A stretch of 64,000 bases of DNA, taken from contig NZ_JAQGLB010000006.1 of NCBI RefSeq assembly GCF_027853965.1, positions 1 through 64,000 on the forward strand. Direction: 5' to 3'. The translations under genes and the position numbers were made by a program. Positions 25,660 through 33,276 of this stretch are shown here, piece by piece. Every line of letters starts with the position of its first letter. Position 1 is the first letter of the stretch. Origin of the DNA: Saccharopolyspora indica. GTDB taxonomy: Bacteria; Actinomycetota; Actinomycetes; Mycobacteriales; Pseudonocardiaceae. Under the pieces are notes generated by a model. The model saw only the letters and a program-made list of their open reading frames with translations. It did not search any database and was not told where the DNA came from.

Positions 25660-26442
25660 TCAGAGCATGCGCTTGCCGCCGCCTGCGTAGATGGTCTGGC
25701 CGGTGATCCAGCGGGCTTGGTGGGAGGCGAGGAAGACGGCCAGGTCGGCGATGTCGTCGGGGCGGCCGATGCGGCGCAACGGGCTGAACTCGGCCAGGCG
25801 GGCTCTGGAGGCCTCGTTGAGCCATCCGGTTTGCACCGGTCCGGGGGAGATGATGTTGACGGTGGTGCCCGCGGGGCCGAATTCCACGGCCGCCGCGCGG
25901 CTGAGCGATTCCAGCGCGTTCTTGGTGGCCGAGTGGGAGATCTCCTCGGCGGCACCGGAAGCGGTGTCGGCGGAGATGGTGATGATGCGCCCCCAGTCGG
26001 CCTTGCGGCGCAGGTGGCGGCGGTGGAACTCGGCCATCAGCAGCGCGGGCGCGCGGGTGTTGATCGCGTAGTGGGCATCCAGGCCGGTCGCGTCGATGGT
26101 GACCAGGTCGCGCACCGGGCGGGGCTGGAAGGTGTCGGGCACGCGGTGCGCGGCGTTGTTGATGAGGATCTCCACCGGTCCGAAGGCGGCTTCGGCGTGG
26201 TCGAGGATCGCCGGTGCGCCCTCGGGCCGGGTCAGGTCGACGGCCACGGATTCGGCGTCGGCGCCGTCGGTGCGCAGGGCGTCGCGCACGTGGTCGGTGG
26301 CCGTTGCGGCCTGCGGGGCTTCGGCGAGCACGATCTTGCAGCCCTGGCGGGCCAGAGCGCGGGCGATGGCCGAGCCGACGTCCAGCGGACTGGTGGCGCC
26401 GGTGATCACCGCGACGCGGTCGCGCAGGCGGGGGTCGATCAC
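25660..26442 (-). CDS. Short-chain dehydrogenase/reductase
   Basis: A 260-residue SDR. It begins RVAVITGATSPLDVGSAIARALARQGCKIVLAEA with a TGxxxxxG cofactor loop, has NNAAHRVPD in place of the NNAG motif, WGRIITISADTASGAAEEISHSATKNALESLSRAAAVEFGPAG where the usual YxxxK reads HSATK, and VNIISPGPVQTGWLN. The tyrosine of the active site is thus a histidine at the expected place, so catalysis may be unusual or absent; it could be an SDR-like binding protein. The GTG at 26442 starts it, in a GTGA overlap with a possible 30-codon leader at 26439-26531. Confidence 0.85.
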   Translation of the reverse strand: MIDPRLRDRVAVITGATSPLDVGSAIARALARQGCKIVLAEAPQAATATDHVRDALRTDGADAESVAVDLTRPEGAPAILDHAEAAFGPVEILINNAAHRVPDTFQPRPVRDLVTIDATGLDAHYAINTRAPALLMAEFHRRHLRRKADWGRIITISADTASGAAEEISHSATKNALESLSRAAAVEFGPAGTTVNIISPGPVQTGWLNEASRARLAEFSPLRRIGRPDDIADLAVFLASHQARWITGQTIYAGGGKRML

Positions 26443-26531
26443 CGGGTGGCCCTCCCGAGACCTCGGTTGCGGCTGGTGGTACCCGCAATCGGCGGCGAGA
26501 TGTCCGCTGTGGACTTCGATGCGGGTGTCAT
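26439..26531 (-). CDS. Possible 30-residue coupled peptide before SDR
   Basis: A 30-codon frame beginning MTPASKSTADISPP from ATG 26531 has a GAAGAGG ribosome site and its TGA overlaps the GTG of the SDR gene, as in translationally coupled genes. The peptide has no recognised domain. It might only serve to load ribosomes, or be chance. Confidence 0.3.
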   Translation of the reverse strand: MTPASKSTADISPPIAGTTSRNRGLGRATR

Positions 26532-26616
26532 GGTGGCCTCTTCTCCGGCGCGATCGGGTCGCTGACAGCCCCCGGATCCGCGCCTTGTTGATCTTAGTGC
26601 ACCGGTCGCCGCCGTC

Positions 26617-26641
26617 AATTCCCCGCAGTGGCGGGGGAATT
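26617..26641. promoter_or_regulatory. Imperfect inverted repeat between divergent SDR and GNAT
   Basis: AATTCCCCGC, a four-base spacer and GCGGGGGAATT form an almost perfect inverted repeat with one extra G. It lies between the minus-strand SDR unit and the plus-strand GNAT gene and just upstream of that gene's likely minus-35 element, so an operator shared by both is possible. Confidence 0.35.
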
Positions 26642-26680
26642 CGATTGCCTGCGCGGGGTTTGCGGTGTAGACCTTGGCGA

Positions 26681-27427
26681 ATGCTGCGAGAAGACGGCGC
26701 TTCCGACGGCGTCGTGGTGCTGCGCCGGGGCACCACGACGGTGTCCTACGCGCCGGTGATCGGTGTGCCCAGCATGGCCCAGGTGCTGGAGGCCAGCGGA
26801 CCGGACGTGCTCGCGGCGCTGGCCGAGCAGCTGCCCGGCTGGCAGATCTCGGTGCCCGAAGCGCTCGGGCGGCAGTTGGTGCTGGCCGGTGCGCGCATGG
26901 TGCGCCACGCCGCCACGATGCACCGCGACCTGCGCCGCGACCCGCCACCACCGCAGTGGGCCGGGCACACTCCGCAGGCACCGCTGCGGCTGGTGCCCTG
27001 CGACCGCCCGGCCAGCGCCCTGCTGCCCGCGCAGCGGCAGGCCTACCCGCCGGGCCACCCCGATGCCTTCGACGGCAGCGACCAGCAGCTGCTGACCGAG
27101 ATGATCCAGCCGCTGCTCAGCGGGCGGGTGCTGGGCCCGGTGCTGGACTGCAGCGCGCTGGTGGTCGACGCCGACGACGAGGTGGTGGCGGGCCTGGTGG
27201 CCAACGACTTCAACGGCACGGCCTGGATCGGCGACGTGTTCCGCCGCCCCGGCACCACCTTCGCCGGGCTGGGCGGCCTCCTGCTGCGCCGCGCGCTGGC
27301 GCTGGCCGCGGCGCAGGGCTGGCCGGTGATGGGGCTGGCGGTCACCGTCGGCAACCCGGCGCAGCACCGCTACGAGAAGCTCGGCTTCACCACCACCGAG
27401 ACGTCGATGAAGATCGTCGTGAGCTGA
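26681..27427 (+). CDS. GNAT family N-acetyltransferase, probably leaderless
   Basis: A 248-residue protein. The N-terminal part (residues 1-110) contains no recognised domain, while residues about 110-248 form a GNAT domain with LDCSALVVDADDEVVAGLVANDFNGTAWIGDVFRRPG and GLGGLLLRRALALAAAQGWPVMGLAVTVGNPAQHRYEKLGF. No ribosome site precedes ATG 26681. A promoter-like pair TTGCCT (26645) and TAGACC (26668), separated by 17 bases, would put the transcript start at the ATG, so the mRNA is probably leaderless. The next transcription unit downstream is the trpS leader. Confidence 0.8.
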   Translation: MLREDGASDGVVVLRRGTTTVSYAPVIGVPSMAQVLEASGPDVLAALAEQLPGWQISVPEALGRQLVLAGARMVRHAATMHRDLRRDPPPPQWAGHTPQAPLRLVPCDRPASALLPAQRQAYPPGHPDAFDGSDQQLLTEMIQPLLSGRVLGPVLDCSALVVDADDEVVAGLVANDFNGTAWIGDVFRRPGTTFAGLGGLLLRRALALAAAQGWPVMGLAVTVGNPAQHRYEKLGFTTTETSMKIVVS

Positions 27428-27442
27428 GCCCGCGGCAACGGG

Positions 27443-27448
27443 TACAGT
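27443..27448 (+). promoter_or_regulatory. Minus-10 element of trpS leader
   Basis: TACAGT fits the actinobacterial TANNNT minus-10 pattern and lies seven bases before the GTG of the leader peptide, which suggests that the leader transcript starts at or next to that codon. No clear minus-35 was found. Confidence 0.4.
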
Positions 27449-27454
27449 GGCGTG

Positions 27455-27496
27455 GTGATTCGCAGTTCGTGCCAGGCATGGTGGCGCTCCGGTTAG
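27455..27496 (+). CDS. trpS attenuator leader peptide
   Basis: A 13-residue open frame, GTG to TAG, reads MIRSSCQAWWRSG. Two adjacent Trp codons (27479-27484) sit just before the stop, as in classical tryptophan leader peptides. A GTG three bases upstream is also in frame. Ribosome stalling at the Trp codons when charged tRNA-Trp is scarce would favour an antiterminated leader and raise expression of the TrpRS gene downstream. Ribosome-mediated attenuation has been described for the auxiliary TrpRS gene of Streptomyces coelicolor; that this leader works the same way is inferred. Confidence 0.85.
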   Translation: MIRSSCQAWWRSG

Positions 27497-27531
27497 GAGC
27501 GGCCGCCAGCTTTCACGCACGACATCATGTC

Positions 27532-27555
27532 CGGGCCGTTCGGTTGAACGGCCCG
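27532..27555 (+). terminator. Attenuator terminator of trpS
   Basis: A perfect 10-bp stem CGGGCCGTTC/GAACGGCCCG with loop GGTT is followed by TTCTCGTGTTCT. A second hairpin at 27483-27502 (GCTCC/GGAGC) overlaps the Trp codons, and its 3' arm plus GGCCGCC could pair with the 5' arm of the terminator, giving mutually exclusive structures. Confidence 0.8.
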
Positions 27556-27620
27556 TTCTCGTGTTCTCCCACGACCCGGCGGGACTTCGGCCGAGGCCCG
27601 CGGAGAGAACCGGGAGAACC

Positions 27621-28673
27621 ATGACCAGCCTGATCGACACCGCCCCCGCCGTGCGCCGCAGCGCCGAGCTGGAGCAGCTGATCCAGCAGCAACCGGAGCG
27701 CTTCCGCGTGCTCACCGGCGACCGGCCCACCGGTCTGCTGCACCTGGGCCACTACTTCGGCACCCTGCACAACCGGGTCCGCCTGCAGCGCCACGGCGTG
27801 GAGCTGATGGTCATCATCGCCGACTACCAGGTGCTCACCGACCGCGACATCGCCGAAGAACTGCAGCAGCACGTCGAGGACCTGGTGCTGGACTACCTGG
27901 CCGCGGGCATCGACCCGCAGCGGGCCACGATCTTCACCCACAGCGCCATCGCCGCGCTCAACCAGCTGCTGCTGCCGTTCCTGAGCCTGGTCTCGGTGGC
28001 CGAACTGAGCCGCAACCCGACGGTCAAGGACGAGATCGCGCACTCCCGGCAGAGCGCGGTCAGCGGCCTGATGTTCACCTATCCCGCCCACCAGGCCGCC
28101 GACATCCTCTTCAGCAAGGCCAACCTGGTGCCGGTGGGTCAGGACCAGCTGCCGCACCTGGAGCTGACCCGCACCATCGCGCGCCGCTTCAACGACCGCT
28201 ACCGGCCGCTGTTCCCGCAGCCCGAGGCACTGCTGTCCCCGGCCCCGCTGCTGCTGGGCACCGACGGCACGAAGATGAGCAAGAGCCGCGGCAACGCGAT
28301 CCTGCTCTCGGCCACCGCCGATGAGACCGCCCGGCAGATCCGCGGCGCCAAGACCGACTCCCAGCGCCACATCACCTACGACCCGCACACCCGCCCGGAG
28401 GTCTCCAGCCTCCTGCTGCTGGCGGGCCTGTGCAGCGACCGCGATCCCCATGAGCTGGCGCAGGAGATCGGCTCCGGTGGCGCGGCGCTGCTCAAGAAGG
28501 TGGTCACCGAAGCGGTCAACGAACACCTGGCGCCGCTGCGCGCCCGGCGAAGCGAACTGGCGGGCGACCGCCCGTACTTGCGCGCGGTCCTGCGCGAAGG
28601 CAACGCCGCGGCCAACGCACTGGCCGAGACCACCCTGGCCGAAGTGCGCGAAGCGATGGGCACCCACTACTGA
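27621..28673 (+). CDS. trpS: Tryptophanyl-tRNA synthetase, auxiliary type
   Basis: A 350-residue class I synthetase that charges tRNA-Trp. The ATP-binding HIGH motif appears as PTGLLHLGHYFG near residue 38 and KMSKS as TDGTKMSKSRGNAILL near residue 214. AELSRNPTVKDEI and QAADILFSKANLVPVGQDQLPHLELTR are the typical tryptophan-recognition segments. The conserved attenuator suggests it is the inducible TrpRS, which in streptomycetes can confer indolmycin resistance. The ATG at 27621 follows GGGAGAAC; the in-frame ATG at 27561 falls in the terminator region and is not used. Confidence 0.95.
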   Translation: MTSLIDTAPAVRRSAELEQLIQQQPERFRVLTGDRPTGLLHLGHYFGTLHNRVRLQRHGVELMVIIADYQVLTDRDIAEELQQHVEDLVLDYLAAGIDPQRATIFTHSAIAALNQLLLPFLSLVSVAELSRNPTVKDEIAHSRQSAVSGLMFTYPAHQAADILFSKANLVPVGQDQLPHLELTRTIARRFNDRYRPLFPQPEALLSPAPLLLGTDGTKMSKSRGNAILLSATADETARQIRGAKTDSQRHITYDPHTRPEVSSLLLLAGLCSDRDPHELAQEIGSGGAALLKKVVTEAVNEHLAPLRARRSELAGDRPYLRAVLREGNAAANALAETTLAEVREAMGTHY

Positions 28674-28707
28674 CCGCCGTCCTCAGGCGCGCGGCGGCCC
28701 CGGGGTG

Positions 28708-31206
28708 CTACCGAGCGGTGCTCCCCGGGTCGGTCCCGCCCCACAGGTCCAACCGCTCCCTGGTCCGCTGGACGTCGGGATGGTCCTCTCCGAAGACCCG
28801 CACCTGATCGGCCAGCAGCGAACGCAGGTCGGGCAGTGCCCCGGGGTCACCGGCCTCGCCGCGCCAGCGGACCAGGTTGTAGCGGGCGGTCAGGGTGGCG
28901 GGGTGGTCCGGGCCGTTGACGCGCAGGCGGTCTTGGAGGAGGTCACCGAACTCCTGGGCCGCCCGAGCCGGGTCACCCGCGGCACCGCGCCAGTACGCGA
29001 GGTTGTTGCGAGTGCCGAGGGTGACGGGGTCGTCGGCGCCGAGAGCCCGCAGGCAGTCCTCCAGCAGCGCCTCGAACTCGGTGACGGCCGCGCCCACCTC
29101 GCCGAGCTGGGCCCGCCGGTGGGCCAGGTTGCCGCGGGCCATCAACGTGTCCGGGTGGTCGGGACCGCTCTGCCGGGAGTGGACCTCCACCAACTCCGCG
29201 TAGGCCGCCACGGCCTGCGAGACCTCCCCGACCTGCGCCTGCCAGTACGCCAGGGTGCCCCGCATGGCGGTGGTCCGCAGGTCTGCGGTGCCCAGCACCT
29301 CCTCGGCCTCGGGCAGCAACTCCCGCAACGCAGCGACGGCGCCGACAGCGTCACCGCCCGTGCCGCGCAGGCGTGCCAGACCCGTGCGGATCGCCAGGAC
29401 CGAGGGATCCCGGTGTCCGCGCATCCGCGCCGCCTCGGCCAGCACGTCGCCGAGCAGGGCGATGGCCCCGCGCACGTCCCCCGCGTCACCGCGCCGTCGA
29501 GCCAGGCCATGCCGGAAGTCGAGCACGGCGTCCGGGTCGGCGCCGGGAGTCGCCTCCGCGTCGGCCACCAGTTGCTCGGCGATCGCGAGGGCTCCCGCCG
29601 CGTCACCGGTCTCGCCGAGCCACTCGGCCAGCCGGTTGCGGAAGACCCACGTGTTGCTGTGGCCGACGCCGTAGTGGCGCTCCGCGGTGTCGCAGAGGCG
29701 CCGGTAGTACGCGGTGGCCGCTGCCGCCTGCCCGCTCCTGCCCAGGCTGTCGCCAGCGTCGATCATGACCGCGTGCGAGTACGGCCACCAGAGGCTGTCC
29801 TCGGCGGTCTGCTCCAGGACGTTGGTGTTGGCCCGCAGTGCGGCGACGAGGTCGGCTCGACCACCGTCGCGCGGCCAGACCTCCCACAGCGCCATGGCCG
29901 CTGCCCGGCCCAGCGTGCTGAGGTCGCGGTCGGCGAGCCGGTCCCGCGTGGCGCGCTGCACGAGGGCGTGCACGCGGACGCCCAGGTGCGGCACCGCCAG
30001 GTCGACGGTCACGAGGTTGAGCCGGTGCAAGCAGCCGAGGCCGTCCAGCGCTCGTTCCGCATCCACCGCGGGCGCGGCGCCGCGGGAGAACAGGGTCTTG
30101 AGCCGACCCAGGCCGGAGGCGGGCGGGCGGACCGCGGCGGACAGGTGCTCCAGCACGGCGGAACTGGTGAACACGGCGGTGGGGATGCCGTTGGGGTCGA
30201 GCAGACAGGCCAGGTCCAGCAGGGGACGCGCCAACCCCTCGGGGGCGAGCCGGTCGGCCAGCTCGATCGACAGCGACCAGGTCACCGCCACGGTGTCGCG
30301 GTGCTCGTCGGGCAGCGCGCCGGGCTCGGGCAGCAGGGTCGCGAAGTCGCGCCGCCGGTCGAGGAAGCGGTCGAGGTACTGGGCGCAGGTCATGCCGCGG
30401 TCGAGGAGGTAAGCCGCTGCCTGGGCCAGGGCCAGCGGTAGGTGGCCGAGGGCATCGGCCAGCTCGGCCGCACCTTCGGCCGAGCGCGGCCGGTCGGCGA
30501 GCTTGCCGGTCAGGTAGGCCAGCGACTCCTCGGGCGTGAACAGGCCGATGTCGATCAGCTGCCGGCCGCTGCCGCGCAGGGCGGCGTCACGGCGCCGTGT
30601 GGTCACCAGCACACGCCCGGTCGGCGTGGCCGACGGCCACAACCCGGAGAGGTCGCCCGGCACGCGCAGGTCGTCCAGCACCACCAGCCAGCGTCGCCGC
30701 GTGCTCGCCAGCCAATCCAGCAGCCGGCCCGCACCGACCTCGGAGTCGGCGTCCTCCTGACCGGTCAACCGGGCGGCGATGCGGGCGAAGTCACCGACGA
30801 CCGCCTCTCTGGACGTCGCGGTCACCCACACCACCAGGTCAAGGACGCCTGCGGCCCACATCCGCTCCATGTGGTCGACCGCCAACTGGGTCTTGCCCAC
30901 GCCACCCAGGCCGGAAAGCACACCGGTGGTCGCGGCATGGGAGGTGAGCACCGCCGCACCGGTCCCGTCCAGGGCCCGCACGAGGTCGGTGGCGACCTCC
31001 CGGCCGACGAAGCCGTCCGCGCGCGGCGGCACCCGGCCGAACCGGAGCGGGAACTCGACGGGCGGCTGCTCGTGCACGTGCTGGTGGAACGCGATGCCAC
31101 CGTGGATGTCGCGGGCTTGGACGATGTGGCCGAACGTCCGCCCGGTGACGGAGTTGTTCACCGCGCGGGCGTCGTCCCCTGGGACCGGGTTCACAGCACC
31201 GATCAT
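28708..31206 (-). CDS. STAND-family NB-ARC NTPase with TPR-like repeats
   Basis: An 832-residue signalling NTPase. The N terminus (GRTFGHIVQARDIHGGIAF, residues 23-41) is a short conserved leader seen in actinobacterial NB-ARC proteins. The NB-ARC core has Walker A GLGGVGKTQLAVDHME near residue 100, a Walker B-like RRWLVVLDDLR near 172, RVLVTTRRRD as the sensor region and GHLPLALAQAAAYL as the GLPL-like motif. From about residue 460 to 830 come repeated TPR-like units (DHPDTLMARGNLAHRRAQLGEVGAAVTEFEALLEDCLRALG and variants). Such proteins oligomerise on ligand binding; roles in regulation and phage defence are both known for the class. It is a single gene. Confidence 0.9.
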   Translation of the reverse strand: MIGAVNPVPGDDARAVNNSVTGRTFGHIVQARDIHGGIAFHQHVHEQPPVEFPLRFGRVPPRADGFVGREVATDLVRALDGTGAAVLTSHAATTGVLSGLGGVGKTQLAVDHMERMWAAGVLDLVVWVTATSREAVVGDFARIAARLTGQEDADSEVGAGRLLDWLASTRRRWLVVLDDLRVPGDLSGLWPSATPTGRVLVTTRRRDAALRGSGRQLIDIGLFTPEESLAYLTGKLADRPRSAEGAAELADALGHLPLALAQAAAYLLDRGMTCAQYLDRFLDRRRDFATLLPEPGALPDEHRDTVAVTWSLSIELADRLAPEGLARPLLDLACLLDPNGIPTAVFTSSAVLEHLSAAVRPPASGLGRLKTLFSRGAAPAVDAERALDGLGCLHRLNLVTVDLAVPHLGVRVHALVQRATRDRLADRDLSTLGRAAAMALWEVWPRDGGRADLVAALRANTNVLEQTAEDSLWWPYSHAVMIDAGDSLGRSGQAAAATAYYRRLCDTAERHYGVGHSNTWVFRNRLAEWLGETGDAAGALAIAEQLVADAEATPGADPDAVLDFRHGLARRRGDAGDVRGAIALLGDVLAEAARMRGHRDPSVLAIRTGLARLRGTGGDAVGAVAALRELLPEAEEVLGTADLRTTAMRGTLAYWQAQVGEVSQAVAAYAELVEVHSRQSGPDHPDTLMARGNLAHRRAQLGEVGAAVTEFEALLEDCLRALGADDPVTLGTRNNLAYWRGAAGDPARAAQEFGDLLQDRLRVNGPDHPATLTARYNLVRWRGEAGDPGALPDLRSLLADQVRVFGEDHPDVQRTRERLDLWGGTDPGSTAR

Positions 31207-31363
31207 GGTGCATCGCAGGGGCGGCGGTCACCTAGCAGTGTCGTGGCGGTGGGCTGACCAGCGCGAACGGTGGAACGGCCAGAGCGCGGAGTCCTGACCG
31301 CTCGACCTCGAGTGGCCAGGACTCCACCGCACGTTGGCTGCTGCGCGAAAACTGCCGGGACGG

Positions 31364-32047
31364 TCAGCGCCGGGCGCTGAGCGCGCTCAACCGCCCGTCG
31401 CGCATCTCCACGACGTCGTCGACCTGATCCAGGTACTCCGTGTCGTGGGTGACCATCACGGTGGCGACCTGGTGCTGCCGGGTGACCTCGGCCAGCAGCT
31501 CCACGATCTGCGCGCCGCGGTCGTGGTCGAGCGCCGCGGTCGGCTCGTCGACCAGCAGCACCGCGGGCCGGCCGCTGAGCGCACGAGCGATGTTCACCCG
31601 CTGCCGCTCCCCACCGGAGAGCTGGTGCGGACGCCGGTGCTGCTTGCCGTCCAGACCGACCGTGGCCAGCAGCTCGGCCGCGGCACGTCGCTGCCGGCGC
31701 ACCGATCCGCCGCGCATGTGGTGCGCCGCCAGCAACTGCTCGGCGGCCGTCAACGACGGCAGCAGGTTGGGCTGCTGGAAGACGATGCCGACCTTGTCCA
31801 ACCGCAGCCGGGCCCGCTGCGCCGCCGACAGGTCCCCGGTGTCGACCCCGCCGACGAGCACCCGCCCGGAATCCGGGCGCAGCAGCGTCGCGGCCACCGC
31901 CAGCAGGCTGGACTTGCCCGACCCCGACGGCCCCACCACGGCCACCAGCTGCCCGGCGGCCACCTCCAAGCTCACCCCGTCCAGGGCGGTCAGCACCCGA
32001 TCACCATCGGGGTAGGTCAAACGCAGATCGGTCAGGACGAGACTCAT
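31364..32047 (-). CDS. ABC transporter ATP-binding protein, MacB/LolD class
   Basis: A 227-residue ATPase. Walker A is GPSGSGKSSLL, Q-loop IVFQQPNLLPSLTAAEQLL, signature LSGGERQRVNIARAL, Walker B AVLLVDEPTAALD and the switch histidine in VTHDTEY. Its stop-to-start overlap of four bases with the FtsX-type permease gene marks them as a two-subunit exporter, acting on lipids, antibiotics or peptides. It is divergent from a two-component system that probably controls it. Confidence 0.93.
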   Translation of the reverse strand: MSLVLTDLRLTYPDGDRVLTALDGVSLEVAAGQLVAVVGPSGSGKSSLLAVAATLLRPDSGRVLVGGVDTGDLSAAQRARLRLDKVGIVFQQPNLLPSLTAAEQLLAAHHMRGGSVRRQRRAAAELLATVGLDGKQHRRPHQLSGGERQRVNIARALSGRPAVLLVDEPTAALDHDRGAQIVELLAEVTRQHQVATVMVTHDTEYLDQVDDVVEMRDGRLSALSARR

Positions 32048-33111
32048 CGGGCAGCTCCCAGCGCGGTCAACGGGTCGACGGAGGTGATGCGCCGCACCGC
32101 CAGCGCGGCGCCGATCATGCCCAGCACGATCATCAGCGCCACCGGCAGCACGGTCGTGGCGGCGGTGAGCTGGAACGGCACGACCTGCGAGGCCAGCGCC
32201 CCCAGCCCGACACCCACCGCACCACCGAGACCCGCGCCCAGCAGCAGCACGACCACCGACTGGGCCAGCGCATCGCGCAACAGGTACCCGGTCGCCCCGC
32301 CCAGGGCCTTGAGCACCGCGATGTCACCGCTGCGCTGGATGGTCCACACGGTCATGAACGCACCGATCACCAGCGCCGAGATCGCGTACAGCAGGCTCTG
32401 CATCATCAGCAGCGACCCGTTCTCCGAGGAGTAGGAGCCGATGCCCGCCAAACTGCCCGACAGCGTCTCCGAAGCGGTCCCGGCCGCCGCATCGGCAGCG
32501 GCCGGATCGGCGAGGTCGGCGGCGATCACGGTGGCCACCGCGGCATCCGCGCGGGGCGGCCGCAGCTGCGACCACGTCTCCAGCGCCGTCCAGGCCACCG
32601 GGGTGTGGCTGTAGTAGGAGTCCTCGACGATCCCGCCGATCCGCAACTCCTCGACACCGGCCTGCACCCGCTGGCCCACCGCCAGCCCGGCCTCCTCGGC
32701 CAGCTCCCGGCTGATCACCAGCTCACCCGGTACGACGACAGCGGGGGACAAGCCCGCTTCGGCGGTCACCCCGAACACCGTGGCCGAAGCACCACCGGCC
32801 GGGGTGTCCAGCCGGGTCTGGGTGATGCCCAGCGGCACGGCCCACCGCACCCCGGGCGCGGCGCGGTAGGCCGCCAGCTGCTCGGCGGTGACCGAGGAAT
32901 CGGCGAAGGACTTCTCCGGGGCCTGCCCGTCGGCGGCCCCGAAGGCGATGTGGGTGGCGGGCAGCTGCGTGATCGCCGAAGTGGACTGGTGGGCCAGGCC
33001 CGCGGTCAGTCCCGACAACAGCACGATCAACAGCGTGATCAGCCCGACCACCGATCCCATGAGCGCGAACCGCCCCTTGGCGAAGCGGATGTCGCGGATG
33101 GCGAGGAACAC
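32044..33111 (-). CDS. FtsX-family ABC permease
   Basis: A 355-residue permease. It has a first helix FALMGSVVGLITLLIVLLSGLTAGLA, an extracytoplasmic domain of about 180 residues and three C-terminal helices ending in AATTVLPVALMIVLGMIGAALAVRRITSVDPLTALGAAR, the FtsX domain. The start is taken as GTG 33111 (MFLAIRDIRFAKGRFA), the first codon before the conserved cytosolic N-terminal helix; the open frame upstream overlaps the histidine kinase promoter. Confidence 0.88.
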   Translation of the reverse strand: MFLAIRDIRFAKGRFALMGSVVGLITLLIVLLSGLTAGLAHQSTSAITQLPATHIAFGAADGQAPEKSFADSSVTAEQLAAYRAAPGVRWAVPLGITQTRLDTPAGGASATVFGVTAEAGLSPAVVVPGELVISRELAEEAGLAVGQRVQAGVEELRIGGIVEDSYYSHTPVAWTALETWSQLRPPRADAAVATVIAADLADPAAADAAAGTASETLSGSLAGIGSYSSENGSLLMMQSLLYAISALVIGAFMTVWTIQRSGDIAVLKALGGATGYLLRDALAQSVVVLLLGAGLGGAVGVGLGALASQVVPFQLTAATTVLPVALMIVLGMIGAALAVRRITSVDPLTALGAAR

Positions 33112-33276
33112 GAGTGCTCTGCTTTCCGGTCGTGGTCGATTGCGCCTTCCAGCCTCGCCGCCGCGGGCACCGCTGCCATCGCAGCGCCGATCGATTTCCC
33201 ACCGCCACCGGGTGCAGCCCGAACTCAACCGAACGAACGATGCCGACCCGCCCCGGCGATGGCTAGAAAGGTCCTG

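Noticed and set aside
27561..27620. An upstream ATG for trpS at 27561
   Set aside because: It begins just beyond the attenuator terminator with no ribosome site, and the synthetase family starts near 27621.
28321..30441. A 706-codon plus-strand frame running from trpS into the STAND gene
   Set aside because: It is out of frame with trpS and antisense to the NB-ARC gene, whose Walker motifs are intact.
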